A DNA stretch of 64,000 bases from Zonotrichia leucophrys gambelii (lineage: Eukaryota > Chordata > Aves > Passeriformes > Passerellidae): positions 71,379,216-71,443,215 of the forward strand of contig NC_088171.1 of NCBI RefSeq assembly GCF_028769735.1. Direction: 5' to 3'. The notes beneath the pieces are model-generated. The model saw only the letters and a list, made by a program, of their open reading frames with translations. It did not search any database and was not told the origin of the DNA. Made by a program: the position numbers and the translations under genes. Positions 45,701 through 57,324 of the stretch are shown here, one piece after another. The first letter of the stretch is position 1, and each line of letters opens with the position of its first letter.

Positions 45701-48700
45701 TGCAGAGGGAAGTGAAAGTTAACAGAATCCATGTTTTAATTGTATTCTGGATTGTTTTCAGCAGCCAGCTCCTGAGGTGCAGGACAGATCCAGCATTTTT
45801 GTGAGGATGTTGATGTGGACTGAACGCTGTACTGTTTTAAAAGACAGAAAAAGATTGGGCCAGTCTGTTTTCCACACTCTGCTGCTCTCAGTCTTCTTCA
45901 CTTGTCCTGTGTGATAGTATGCTGTGTCTAGACAGTAAATCAGGTCTGAAATACTGTCCTGATGCAGCTAGAGAAAAAAGAGGCTCTTGCAAACACCTAT
46001 GGTGTCAAGGTCCTCAAGCTTGTAAGGGGTACCTAGGTTCTAGACTTGTAATTTCCTCTGTGTGCCCTTCATCCTCATGGAAAGGAGTGAGGATGGTGGA
46101 GCTGCCTTGCTGGTGGGTGACCAGCAGTGCTGGCCTTTAACCTGAGGGAGATCCTTTTTCAGCTGATGAAGCCCTCAGGCTCAGTCTGCAAGTAGCAGTT
46201 TTGTGCAGCATGAGGTTTTCTTCTGGGCAGGTGTTTTACTTGAGTGTGCTTCATCCAGTATTGGACCAAAACACTCTCTTCTAAGTTTCATTTTTCTTCA
46301 GGTTTTAAATAAATCAATTTTCTTTATAGTATTTTTCCTAGCTTTTCTTTCCTCTGTTACTGAGACCTTCTCCCTCCATGCTACTTAATTCAAACATAAC
46401 ATGCTATAATTCTACATGTTTTGAAAAAGTACTTGTGTAGGTGGTTAAGAAAAGAAAGCATCAGTCTTCTTGCTTGCCTCCTCCCAAGTCAAAAGCTGAG
46501 AAAGGGACACCTTTCAGGAGTGGGCTCTTTAAATTAAAGTCCTGGTCTCAAAGTCCTGGCATCTGCATCAAACAAGTATTCTTTTCCATCTGCTGCAGAT
46601 AGAGTTGCATAAGGGAAGGTATCTTTGGGATCTTGGAGGGCTGCTGTGTTTCTGAAAATTAATAATTCGGGGTGGAGATGGTCTTCTGCCTCAATGCTTT
46701 AGCTTGTGTGTTTCTTCCATCTCTCTCATACCTTTGTAAGTATTTCTGGGATCGAGTTGGGCAGTGAGGAGCCTCCCCCATTTCTCCCTACTTGCCTTCA
46801 AGTAGGGCAGCAGCTGCCATTCTAGTGGTGAGGTTTAGAAATTTGTTCCTCTGGCTTCCTTTCCTGCTCTGGAACTGGTTGATATTTTAATGTCTGTAAG
46901 CTAACATTAGGCAGGGTAGCGCACCAAGGAGCTGGGCTGCTGTCAGAGGAAAAGTTCCTCCCATTGTTGCAGGGAGGAAAACAGGCTTGTGAGATGTGGT
47001 TGTGATTCCTGTGAGTTCTAGAGGCACCTTAGCTAAGCAGGAGGTAAGTGGGGAAGATGAGCAGTGGATCACAGCGGCTTTCTGACATCCTAAAGGACAC
47101 AAAATCTTTGCAGTGTTTACTCTGAAAATACTCACTCTGCCTTTCCAGAAATGTGCTGTTTACACACAAGCAAACGCTGAGGTTTTGCAGTGTACGTGCC
47201 TGTGCTGTTTGTGCTGTGGGCACAGCTGCTAATGCTGATAGGAGGGTTTCTCTTGTTCAGGCGCTTGCTGCTTAGAAAGTAGAAATTTGCTGAGAGTGGC
47301 ACTGGAAGCCCAGCTCTCCTTCCAGTGGGGTAGGGAACTGCTGGCAGGGGCTGAGCTGTGCCACAGCAGAACCAGAGGTGCTGAAGTACTGGCACTGTTA
47401 TTTGGAATATTTAAATCCTTTAAGCTTTTTTTCCCCCTTAGCAATACTTTCCAAATCTATTTATTTAAAAGAAAACCTGAAAAATGCTATTTTGCAGATA
47501 CTTGGGAGCCTGTTTTCTCCCTCTGCCGTGGCAGATCTGTTAATGTCAGTGACTACAGCTACAAGTTCCTTGCCCAGGTGAAGCTTGTCTTTGGTTTTGT
47601 GGTATCAAGTCCTGTTTGGTATGTTTTGATCTGATTCTCACAGAATTTCCTTTTGTTTGCTGCACTGTTGTGTATGCCAGTTTCCCTGTAAATGTTATGA
47701 GAACTGGCAGTATGGGCCTGATGCCAAGGGTAAGGGACTAATACAAATACATTTATTTTTATTTTGGAAGCTCTTGCAATTCACACTTTGCTGGCAGGGT
47801 GGTAATGATGTTTCACAGAAGAATGCCTTTCTTTTCATTTTGATTTCAAAGTGCTCTAACAGGGTCCATCCACAGTCTTAGGCATGGCAAATGATGCACC
47901 AGGATCAAGGACCATTCAGCAGCAGGAGATGGGGGGTGGAAATGGGCCTGGGGGCATAGGATGAGCCTGAGGTTTGTCCAGGATAACAGCACTGCTGTGG
48001 CATCCCCAGAGCAGGGTGTGATGTCCCTGGGGGTCAAAACCAAGGTCGTATTTCCATTTTTCAGTTGCCAGGCCTGTGCTGTAGCCGTTCTGCTGTGTTG
48101 CTTATTCAGTGTTTTGTTTTAGGGGGCCTGAAATGTGTTGCCACAGCTGAACAAGGCGTCCTCTGTGAGATCTGAGATCCCTGCCTGTGCAGTACCTGGC
48201 TGTTGGGGGCGTGCAGAGCCAGGGACAGAAGTGGCTGAGGGTTTGCTTTGGCTCCTGCTGTGTGGCTGTGCTCAGCAGGCTGTGGGATGTACCGAGCATT
48301 GTCATGCTGAGGTTCTTCCAGTGGGACACGGCAGCTTTGGCACCCAGGGCTGTGCAGTCTGAGGGCACAGTGTTCAAGCTGGAGAGGCACTTGATGGGAG
48401 GTCAAGATGGTTATTTGCATTACTGATGAGATGATTAGTAGATGGTGTTCACGGCTCTCATTAGAGACCTGTGGAAGATTGGGTTCAAACAGAAGGATCT
48501 CTGTGTGTGTAATTTATGAGGGCTGGTGCTCAGACCTTCATTCATGCTCTTAATTGTTCCATAGTGTCAGTGGGGAGGAGAAGCTGGAAAATGCTAATTG
48601 TGTCCTGTGCTCTCAAATGGGAGCAAAGGCAGCCACGGCATGCAGTCCGCAGAGGCTTAGATGCTCCTCTGTGCTGTGGATCAACAGTGTAGTGCAGGGG

Positions 48701-49364
48701 GATCTGATTTTCATGTCCTGATGATTGGCTTTCTTTGTATAGAAGTACCCATTTTTTAGAAATAGCTGAAATCAAAGGGCGGGGCTCTTTGGTACAAAAC
48801 TGTTTGTTCTTGGTACTTGTCACATGCTTAGTTGATTGAATTAATCAAATGGAAAATGCTTTTTCCCAAACCAGAAAAAATCTATGCAAAGAAATGTACT
48901 CCACCTATTGTTTTTTAATTTAAAAGCAAAATACAAAAAGATCCCTCTTTTCTGCTTCCTTCTCTCACCCTCTTTCTTCTATGTTTTTCTTGGTGGCAAA
49001 ATAAGAAAAGTAAAAGGTTGAAGATGTTGTTTTGTATGGGCATTCATACATGTATGTATGGAGGAAAAAACCAAAATATATGGATGTTTTTGATTTACCA
49101 AAAACAGGCTGGTAAAAAATCAGTGATTTATATAAATTTACTCGTATGAAAAAGTTGCATTTACCAATTTTCAGTAACTTTACAAGTTATTCCACTTCGT
49201 GTTCTGGTGGTACATAAACATAGGCTTCCTTTTCCAATTTCTTAATGCTGCATATCCTTTTCTAACTTACAGCACAGTTGCTGTTCATGTAAAACTAGTT
49301 TAGGGTATTGAATAGGCATGTCCAATTAATTTTCTTCCAGCTCATTGTTGTCTTGTTTTTTTTG

Positions 49365-49385
49365 TTTTTTTTTTTTTTTTTTTTT
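49365..49385. repeat. Poly-T run (21 bases)
   Basis: An uninterrupted run of 21 thymines follows a shorter T run split by a single G. It could be a mononucleotide microsatellite or the relic of a retroposed tail in antisense. No adjoining retrocopy or SINE body could be identified. Confidence 0.85.
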
Positions 49386-52300
49386 GCTATTAATTAGTAC
49401 TAGAGGTGGTTGCAACTCTTAGTTCTGAAGTGTGCAGTGCACGTCTTTGAGTGTCCTGACCTGCGTCACAGTCTGGGAGTCTCCCTTCTCCATTTCCCTT
49501 GTGACACGTGTCTGAGCAAAAGCAGTGCCTGCCTCAAGGGGGTCTGAAGTCGTGGGTGTGATGTGCTGCATACTTCTGAGATGTATCAGCTTCCCCCTTT
49601 TGTAAATCTTAAGGTGCAGGTCCTTTTATATTTCAGCTTGGCTTATTGATTTGTTCAGTGAAGGGGATGCATGCGGTTGTCTAGGTGGATGAAACTGGTT
49701 TTGGGTGTTTTAGTGCTGCCAGACATGACAGAAGTTCTGAGCTTCTTTGTGTGAAATGTGTCTCTTCCACGAGAGGAGAGTCCTTGACTGTACTTTCAAA
49801 AGCTGAGTTAAGTAATTACTCTGTGACCCCATTAACATTTTCTTTTCTTGCCACTTTTCCAATTGTGGCAATATTTGCGAGCAAGAAAAAAGAAAGTAAT
49901 ATAAGGGAGCAGATAGTTTGGGGGGTTGGTTGTTTCGCTTCTTTACTGCGTCGTACCTGCATCTGATTTCTGGCAGTGTTTTGTGACCTCCTGTGGATCG
50001 CATGAGTGTTTTCCATTCAAAGCTCCAAGCAGACAGAAACATACAAGCCAGAGCACTGAAAGCTCTGAACTGCCCAAAAGGAAAAGCTTCTTGCATCAGC
50101 TCTTCCTCTTTTCTCCTGTGTTGATGAGAACATTGAAGGCAATTGTTTAAACCAGCTGAGTTTTACTGCAAAGAAACAAAGGAAAAAAAGCCACAAAACT
50201 GTCAACATTGGGAGATAAGTACAAAGAGGACTGACCACTCCTATTCCTCCTCAAGGCAATCCCAAATTTATTGCTGGCCTTATTTCAGTACGTTTTTAAA
50301 GGTTTTAAAGAACAGCTTCATTTGAAAACAGAGCTGTAGTTTGCTTGTAGTGCACCTAGAAAGTGGGGATTAGTCTTGTGTGTCAGGATACATGTGTTTA
50401 GACTATCTGGAGCTTGTATATCCTTGGAATATTCTCAAAGTGAAAACTGGGAACCATTTAGCATAAACTGAAGAAGAAAAGGTTTAAAGTCACAAAAATC
50501 ATAAATAGAAGAAATGCAAGTTGCATTTATTTAGTGCTGCATAGAAGGAAATTGCTAAACATGTTCATTTGGTAAGCAAATGGGTTCATGAACTGTATTG
50601 TATTGCCTTTTTTTTTGTAAATGCCCCTATTTCATCAGCTTCTGTTCCAAGATAGATTGCTGGCACGTTACCTTCTGTAGCTGAAAATCAAGAAGAAAGA
50701 GGGTTGTAGGAGTAGCAATTTCAGTGGACTGCCTGGAATCTCAAACTGCTTATTAGGTTTCTTTGAATTATTGGGTGATGTATTTGGTAGCTGGTGCTTT
50801 GTATCAGAAGTACATAGTGTAAATAAATTTAATTAGAATAGTGCTCATACACTTTCTGTAAGTCTTTTGACTGGATTTTGCTAGCTTTATAAAGCAGAAA
50901 ACTCCAGGTATTGGCAAAATTTCTTCTTGTGAACTCCTTTGCTGTAAAAAGCTGGGGTAAAGTAGTTCTGTTCTATCAAAAGGAAAGACTAGGAGGTGTG
51001 CTGCTTCTCCCAAAACCACACAGGTCTCTGTGCTACTTTGAGTATGTGTGTTGGTGATTTAGCTCTTCCTTCATCAGAGATCAAGGATCCCTGTTTCCTG
51101 GTGCCTTGGCTGCCTCTGCAAAGCCTCCTTACAGATCTTGCACCGGTAGAGAAACGTACCCCTGCCCTTACCTGCTGAGAAAGGGTGCTCAGCATCTGGG
51201 AGGCACAGACACCGTGCTGGAAGCCTTGCGCTCCCCGGGAAAGCTGAGGCAAATCGGAAAGAGCTAAAGAAGCAGGGTCCTGCAGTCCACACACTGTCTG
51301 CTTCCTAGGTCTTAGTACAGTGGCTTTTTGGAAGCAGTGAAATTAGATGGCCATGTGCCCAGTGCAAGAAATTATTCACTCCACTGTATTTATTTTTATA
51401 GTGAAATTGCATTTTCATATCTCCGTGAGAGAGACTGTAGCCGGATACAAACCCAGTGAAGCATTTCTTTTTGTGGACATAGCGACTTTGGCACAGCTGT
51501 GATGAAGCTTGCTGCTCTCTTCATGAAAACACACTGAGCTGGGAGTGCTGCTGGTTTGCATCCTCTCCGAGGAAATTTGGTGATGCAGTTGTGGTGGATA
51601 GAGATTGTATTTTGTCATGCTCCAGACGCTGCTGTGCAGGAAAAGATGAAAAGATGTCCTGGACAGGCATAGCTTTAGTAAAGTTACGTGACTGTGATTT
51701 CACAGTGAAACATGGGATTAAGAACTACCTGAAAATAATTTAATTTCACTTTCTAGTGACTCAGGAATGTGAACACTTTAGATTTGAGGCACATTTCTTA
51801 AAGGGGTTTTACATTTCAGCGCATTGAAATGAATATGCATGTGAAAGCTTGAGAGTCTGAAGTCTGTGCTTGTGAATTGGGTAGTTAGTGGTTTGGCCCA
51901 CCTGCATTTTGTGTTTACATGCAAAGTAATTTGCATTAGCAGGAGAGCATTTCATGTGCATACAGCATGTGTTACAACTAATCAGCACACTAACAAAGTA
52001 GTTCTGAGAAATATAGGAGGCCGTGTAATTAAGATGAGCTACTTGTTGGAGGTCACTAAATTGTGTCTTGTCTTCAAAACAGAAGAGGGGGAAAAAATGG
52101 AGGTGAGATGGTGGGAGTTATTTGATTGTTTTAGTTAGGATCCAGTCCTCTTCAAGTAATGCAGTCTGCTCTTGATCTTAGAGAATTACTCAGGGCTCTG
52201 TTTCAACTGGTCTCCAAAGTGACTCAGTGTAAGAACCGAGGTCATGCGGATTTTTTTAAAAAGACTTACTGGACTAATTAGGCTATGCTATGTGGCTTAG

Positions 52301-52740
52301 TAGTAGTTAAGCATGCCCAGTGTTACTGCTAAGAGTTCAACCTTCAGTTTTCTGCTGGAAGCAACTTCCCCTTCCCTTCAAAATGCAGAGATGAGCAGCA
52401 GTTGTGATTAGAGATTGTAACATACAAACTCCAAAGCATTGTAGAAATTATGGGGGAAGGACACAAGCTGTAGAAACTGGAAGAGGAGTTAATTATATGA
52501 CAAGGGATCCACTGAAAAAGTAGATGGCTTAGCATTCAGTTTTGCAGGGAGAAGATAGATTGTATGAGTGTTTAGTAAACTACTTTGAGTCTGTTCATGT
52601 GCATATAATACATATATAAAAATGCGGCTGCTATGATTATGTATAATGGCTTATTATGTAGTTGTTAGAACTAGGCAACAGAGAAATAAGACTTCCAGAT
52701 GTACCTCTTATGCTTGTTACAAACATTCATACAAACAAAC

Positions 52741-52925
52741 GTTCCTCTCTCTCCACCTCTGGACATGCCGAATGCTGCTTGCCTGTTATCTGTGTTCCCC
52801 CTTGCTTCCTGCTTGTTCCCTGTCCCTACCCACCTCCTGCCCCCTGCCCTGGCCTCCAGCTCCCATAGGGAGTTGGTATCTTTACTCCTGCTGCCTTCTC
52901 CATCCTCTTCACATACTTCCTAAAC
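52741..52925. repeat. Pyrimidine-rich tract
   Basis: About 185 bases are dominated by C and T, for example CCTCTCTCTCCACCTC, CCACCTCCTGCCCCCTGCCC and CCTTCTCCATCCTC. No tandem unit is discernible. Three + frames are open across it only because stop codons need purines. Confidence 0.5.
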
Positions 52926-55900
52926 TTCAGTAATACAGATGTAAATCACGCAGAGTTTCAGTTCCCCCTTAATTTCTGTAGCGTATATAGGTTCAAAAGA
53001 TTTAAAAAGAAAATTTAATAAAGGTCTTTGTCCAGTGTTTGTTTCCAGATACTGTAAATGATTGGTGAAGACCTCAGATTATTTTTACAAGGAAACTCTC
53101 TTAGTATAAACTTTGCCAAATTCTACATGACTGAAAAAAATTATGGGTTCTCTTGACCCATAATTCCAGAGGGGTAATTTTATTGAGGTTCAGACTCAGG
53201 TTTTGTATTGTAGGAAGTCTGTGCCTACTAAGGAAGAGCCTTCATCTGTCACATACTGTTTACTGTCCAGAGGCAAATTTCAAGTCTGGAAGGGTGAGGC
53301 CGTGTGCCATTGGGAGAATTCTCTCAAAATTGGGTTGCCAGACCAGAGGGCAGTATGATCAGATGAGCCAGAACAGGCAGTGGGGTGTTCTTAGTGATTC
53401 TCATCAATTGCAGGAAGACAGAGGCTGCCTGGCTGTTCCCAAGGCCTGCTGGGCAAATGCACTGAGCCAGCAAGAACATATTGAAGCAATGCTGTGTTTT
53501 GTGCCTGTGGTATCCATGTTTGAGTGTTGGGTTGCGTCAGGACCATCTTTGCTTTGGTGTGACACGTTGGCTTTTGTGCTGCCAAAGGTTACACAGAGTG
53601 GCACTGAGTGCCTGTTTGTCCCAGCATAATGTTCAGCGTGGTGTGCTTCCTCCTTGGCTTGGCTTTCTGGTTGGATTGTGATCTAGAAGAAGTAACCCCT
53701 GCCACCAGGGGATAAGTACAGCGTGGATGTTGTACACAGCATGTCACTACTAGGCCTGCCCAGTTTAGTGGTGGCCAGCACTAAGCCCAGAGAAGTTCTT
53801 TCCTTTTCAGCTGTGCTTGGTGTTGGCACAGCATAAGCTAAACTTAAACTGCCTGCATACCAGCTTAGCTAACTTATTGTTCTTTGCTACTATTTGGTCT
53901 TCCCAGCACAGACAAACATCACTTCATTTCTCTTCTTCAAAGGCTGTTATTACTCGCTGCTTTTTTAATTTCTTCCCCCCCTCCCAGTGACACCTCCAGT
54001 AATGTTTCATTGCCATGCAAAATGAGGAAAGCACTTTGTCAGCAGCCTACTTCAGGCAGAGAAATTTATATCTTTGAGAAGCATATCTACAGAACAGCAA
54101 TTACTCAGATCATCAATATTTATATAGCAGATAATAGACATCATGGACAAGATGAATATTGTCACAAGAGCAATAGCTGTTGGGAAGGGGGGGGAATGCA
54201 AAATATAATTGCTAGATTTTTTAAAATGGGATAATTATTTAACTTTCAAGTGATCGTTGAAAATAGCTTAGAGTCTGAATTAACTATTGAGTGGGAGTTC
54301 GTCTGCTTCTAGAAAGCAAAGGAAATGCCCCCTCCTGTCTACCCTCAGTTCACACAGTGAAAGCTGCCCTGGTGTATGTCCCTTGCATGTGGCTTTAGCT
54401 GAGGGCAGTAATGGTGCCAGACTCTAAATGAGGACTCATATAAAATAACAATAAAGTAATCAAGCAGCTTGTTTTGAAAATTATTTTTTATGTCTGCTGT
54501 GGATGGATACTTCTGGTTGAGATGGTGACACAGTCACACATGCTTTTATTTTAAAAGCTGAAGCCCAGTGCTCAGGGAAAGGTGGCCATGCTAGGGCAGT
54601 TTTTAAGCAGAGCTTTGCAGCATCCTGCCTGCCAGCTGATGTGCTGCTGCCGCCTTGGTGCTGCCTGATTGGACGGGCAGCCCAGTGAGTCCCGGTCTGG
54701 GCTCCTGGCCGGAGGGACAGCCCAGGTCATGGCTTCCTGTTTGCACAGGAGATGCAGCTCCTGAGTTCTGCAAAGAGAATGCCTTCTCCAACCCACCCTT
54801 TTAACCTTTTAATGGCAGTGTGATTATTTGTGGGGCTTTCATTAACTGCCATGAAAGTCTGCTAGCTTGTCCTGTTTTTGAGATGTATTAAGTCAAAAAC
54901 TAAAGCCCACTGCATGTGGGTTGTTTGCTAAAAATAATTTATTTGCTGACCTTTTTCTTCTGCATGTGAAATGCCTCTGAATATCTCCATTTTTTCTTTA
55001 TACTGACTAACTCTTCATGTGTGACTTCAGATGAGTGTCTGAAACCCTGCACCCTCCTGACTTCTCTCAGCTGAGGGGGAGCAGTGGATGGGAAGGTACA
55101 GTACTTGATGTGCAGTGTTTAGCTCAGTTGGGTTGGCTGTCATTTGTAGCATTAATCACATGGTTTTCAAAACATTGAAGCAACTTGGGAACATTTGCAA
55201 CAGAGTTGGTCCACCACAAAAGATTTAAAGTACCGCAGTATCAAGCCTCTGGGCTCTGTGTTCTGTGGGATGCATGTAACAAGGCTTCTTGTGCAATGCC
55301 CAGAGAAAAGCTGGAACAGCATTTGCAAAGGCTGGCATCCTAAATCAGGAGACACTTGAACTGGCTACAAGGGAGGATCAAGATGAAGACTTTTAAGTCG
55401 GTATCCCTCTTTCTGTTGTGCAAAAATCAGTTGAACTTCTGCTTTGTATTTCTTCCTGGAGTTCAGTACCTTCTGTGGAGTTGTAAGATTTAGAGGAGCT
55501 AGGGCTTGCTCTCTTTGGGCTTGGTCTGATACTCAGCCCAAAGGAAGCTGAGTTCCCACCTTTATCTAGCAGCTTTTGATCATGGATGCTTTTCTCTTCA
55601 TAGGTAAATCCATTAGACTGCCTGGATTCTAGCCCTTTTTCAAATGAATTTTTAATATAAAATAATTAGACATTGATTGGAGCAGGGAAAGGAACTTCCT
55701 TTCCCTCACACTCACTTTTCCTTTCTGACCTGGATACTGAATTGTGCACTTCGAAGTGGAATGGGGTTAAGGAGGAGGCATTGATGAAGCTCCCCTGAAC
55801 TACAGAAATTCCTGGTACTTGAAACTTTAATCTGGGAGAAGGGAAAAAGAATATTGTAATTTAGTCAGATTCACCCTTAGTGAAGAAAAGTTTCCTTCCA

Positions 55901-57236
55901 CTGTGAGCATACCCAGGTTTTTGTGCTGGTTCACTGAGTCTGCTACTGGCATGTAACTTGGGGAAGTCCTGAACCTGTTGTATGCAGCTCAATTTGAACT
56001 GAAGGCTTGTTTGAAGCTGAATTTAGGCCAGCTTAGATCTTGCTATTGCAGGTAAAGCTGAGATCTCCAATAATGTCAGTTTTTAATAGTTTAGATGCTC
56101 ATTCCAGTGCATAACTGTATTAATGGCGGTGGTTTCTAAATTGCAAATCGGAGACCCAGTATTGCAACTATGTGTGTTTCAACTTCTTCTAAAGTAGTAC
56201 CCCCTAAGCTTTTAATGATGATGCTGTAATCTTTGCTGGGAATTTAAACTTGCAGTCAACAGGCTCCCTTTTGTAGTTACCTTCCCCAGATCCCTTTGAG
56301 GCAGCCACTCTTGAGACTCTATTGAAAGACTGTCTGCAAAAGGGTTAATTTAAACCTTATCATCTGTCTGAAGTTCTGCCTTGAGGAAAGCAAGCACTAG
56401 ATACCCCTTGGAGAGGTTACTGCAATTCTCAGGCCAGCCTCTTACATAGGTGAAGAAGCCCTATGACAGATGCATTCCTTGCTCCTCCAGGTGCATTGCA
56501 GCTTGGAATAGCTTTTTTTTCAGAGTAAGGAGAGGAACAAGGGGCCATTGAAAAGAGCAGGTTATCAGCACTACTGATATGCTAGATTATTGGATTGTGT
56601 TGAAATAATCAGTTTTTTCATCAGGCTAGATTGTTTGTACCTAATTCTCTGAATAATTTTTTTTTTTTGAGTGGGGGGTGGTTCATTGTGGTAACTTGCA
56701 CAGAGATCCCGGAGATGATGAAAAGAATTGCTTTCCCCTCATGTTTAATGAGATACTTTGCTGTGTTTTGGCTGTCTTGTCCCATTGCTAAGCCCTGACA
56801 AATTTATGTTCTAACTTGAGGATGAGGTACTAATGGCATGAGGAGATAGTGTGTTTGCAGCATCCAGAGGCCATGAGCCTCTCTTAATTCCATTCCAGTT
56901 CAGTGTCAAGCACTGGGGCACCACCATGAAGACTCTACACTGAGGCCTTTCTGTCGGGCCAGGACAAACTAGCTAAAGCCTTGAGAGTGAAGTGTGTAAA
57001 GATCCAGTCCTGTGTAGTGATTTTCTTTTAAAGCAGAAATGGGAAGAACTCCATGGTAAAGGATGTATTGGTCAGAGATATATTGGTACAGAGCTTCAAG
57101 AATGTTCCTAGAAAAATCCCTCCTCCTTAGCTTCTGAGCAGTGCAAGGATGAAGGCTGTTTGCTTCTTCAGTTGGTTTTAAGCTGGTTTGAGGATTTGCC
57201 CTGCATGCCTTCTGGAATAGTTTTTCTGCATCCTAA

Positions 57237-57274
57237 TTTTGTCAAGGTTCATGCAAGGTTTTGTCAAGGTTCAT
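57237..57274. repeat. Tandem pair, 22-base unit
   Basis: TTTTGTCAAGGTTCAT occurs at 57,237-57,252 and again at 57,259-57,274. The second copy begins directly after GCAAGG, so a 22-base unit is duplicated. Confidence 0.8.
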
Positions 57275-57303
57275 TGGTTTACTTTATGGAGGGATACAGC
57301 CTG

Positions 57304-57324
57304 CCCCACCCCCTCCCCCACCCC
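57304..57324. other. Perfect C-rich mirror repeat (H-DNA / quadruplex motif)
   Basis: The 21 bases read C4-A-C5-T-C5-A-C4, identical when read backwards on the same strand, with the central T as axis. Homopyrimidine-dominated mirror repeats can fold into intramolecular triplex DNA. The four C runs also give a quadruplex on the - strand. If the region is transcribed rightward, the G-rich strand is the template. Confidence 0.75.

Noticed and set aside
53153..53629. 158-codon + strand frame in the presumed intron
   Set aside because: No recognisable motif, no convincing acceptor or donor pair, and a T-rich composition matching the surrounding intron-like DNA.
53701..53715. CTCF-like GCCACCAGGGG
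   Set aside because: The right half of the motif (GGCGC) is replaced by GATAA, so the match is only partial.
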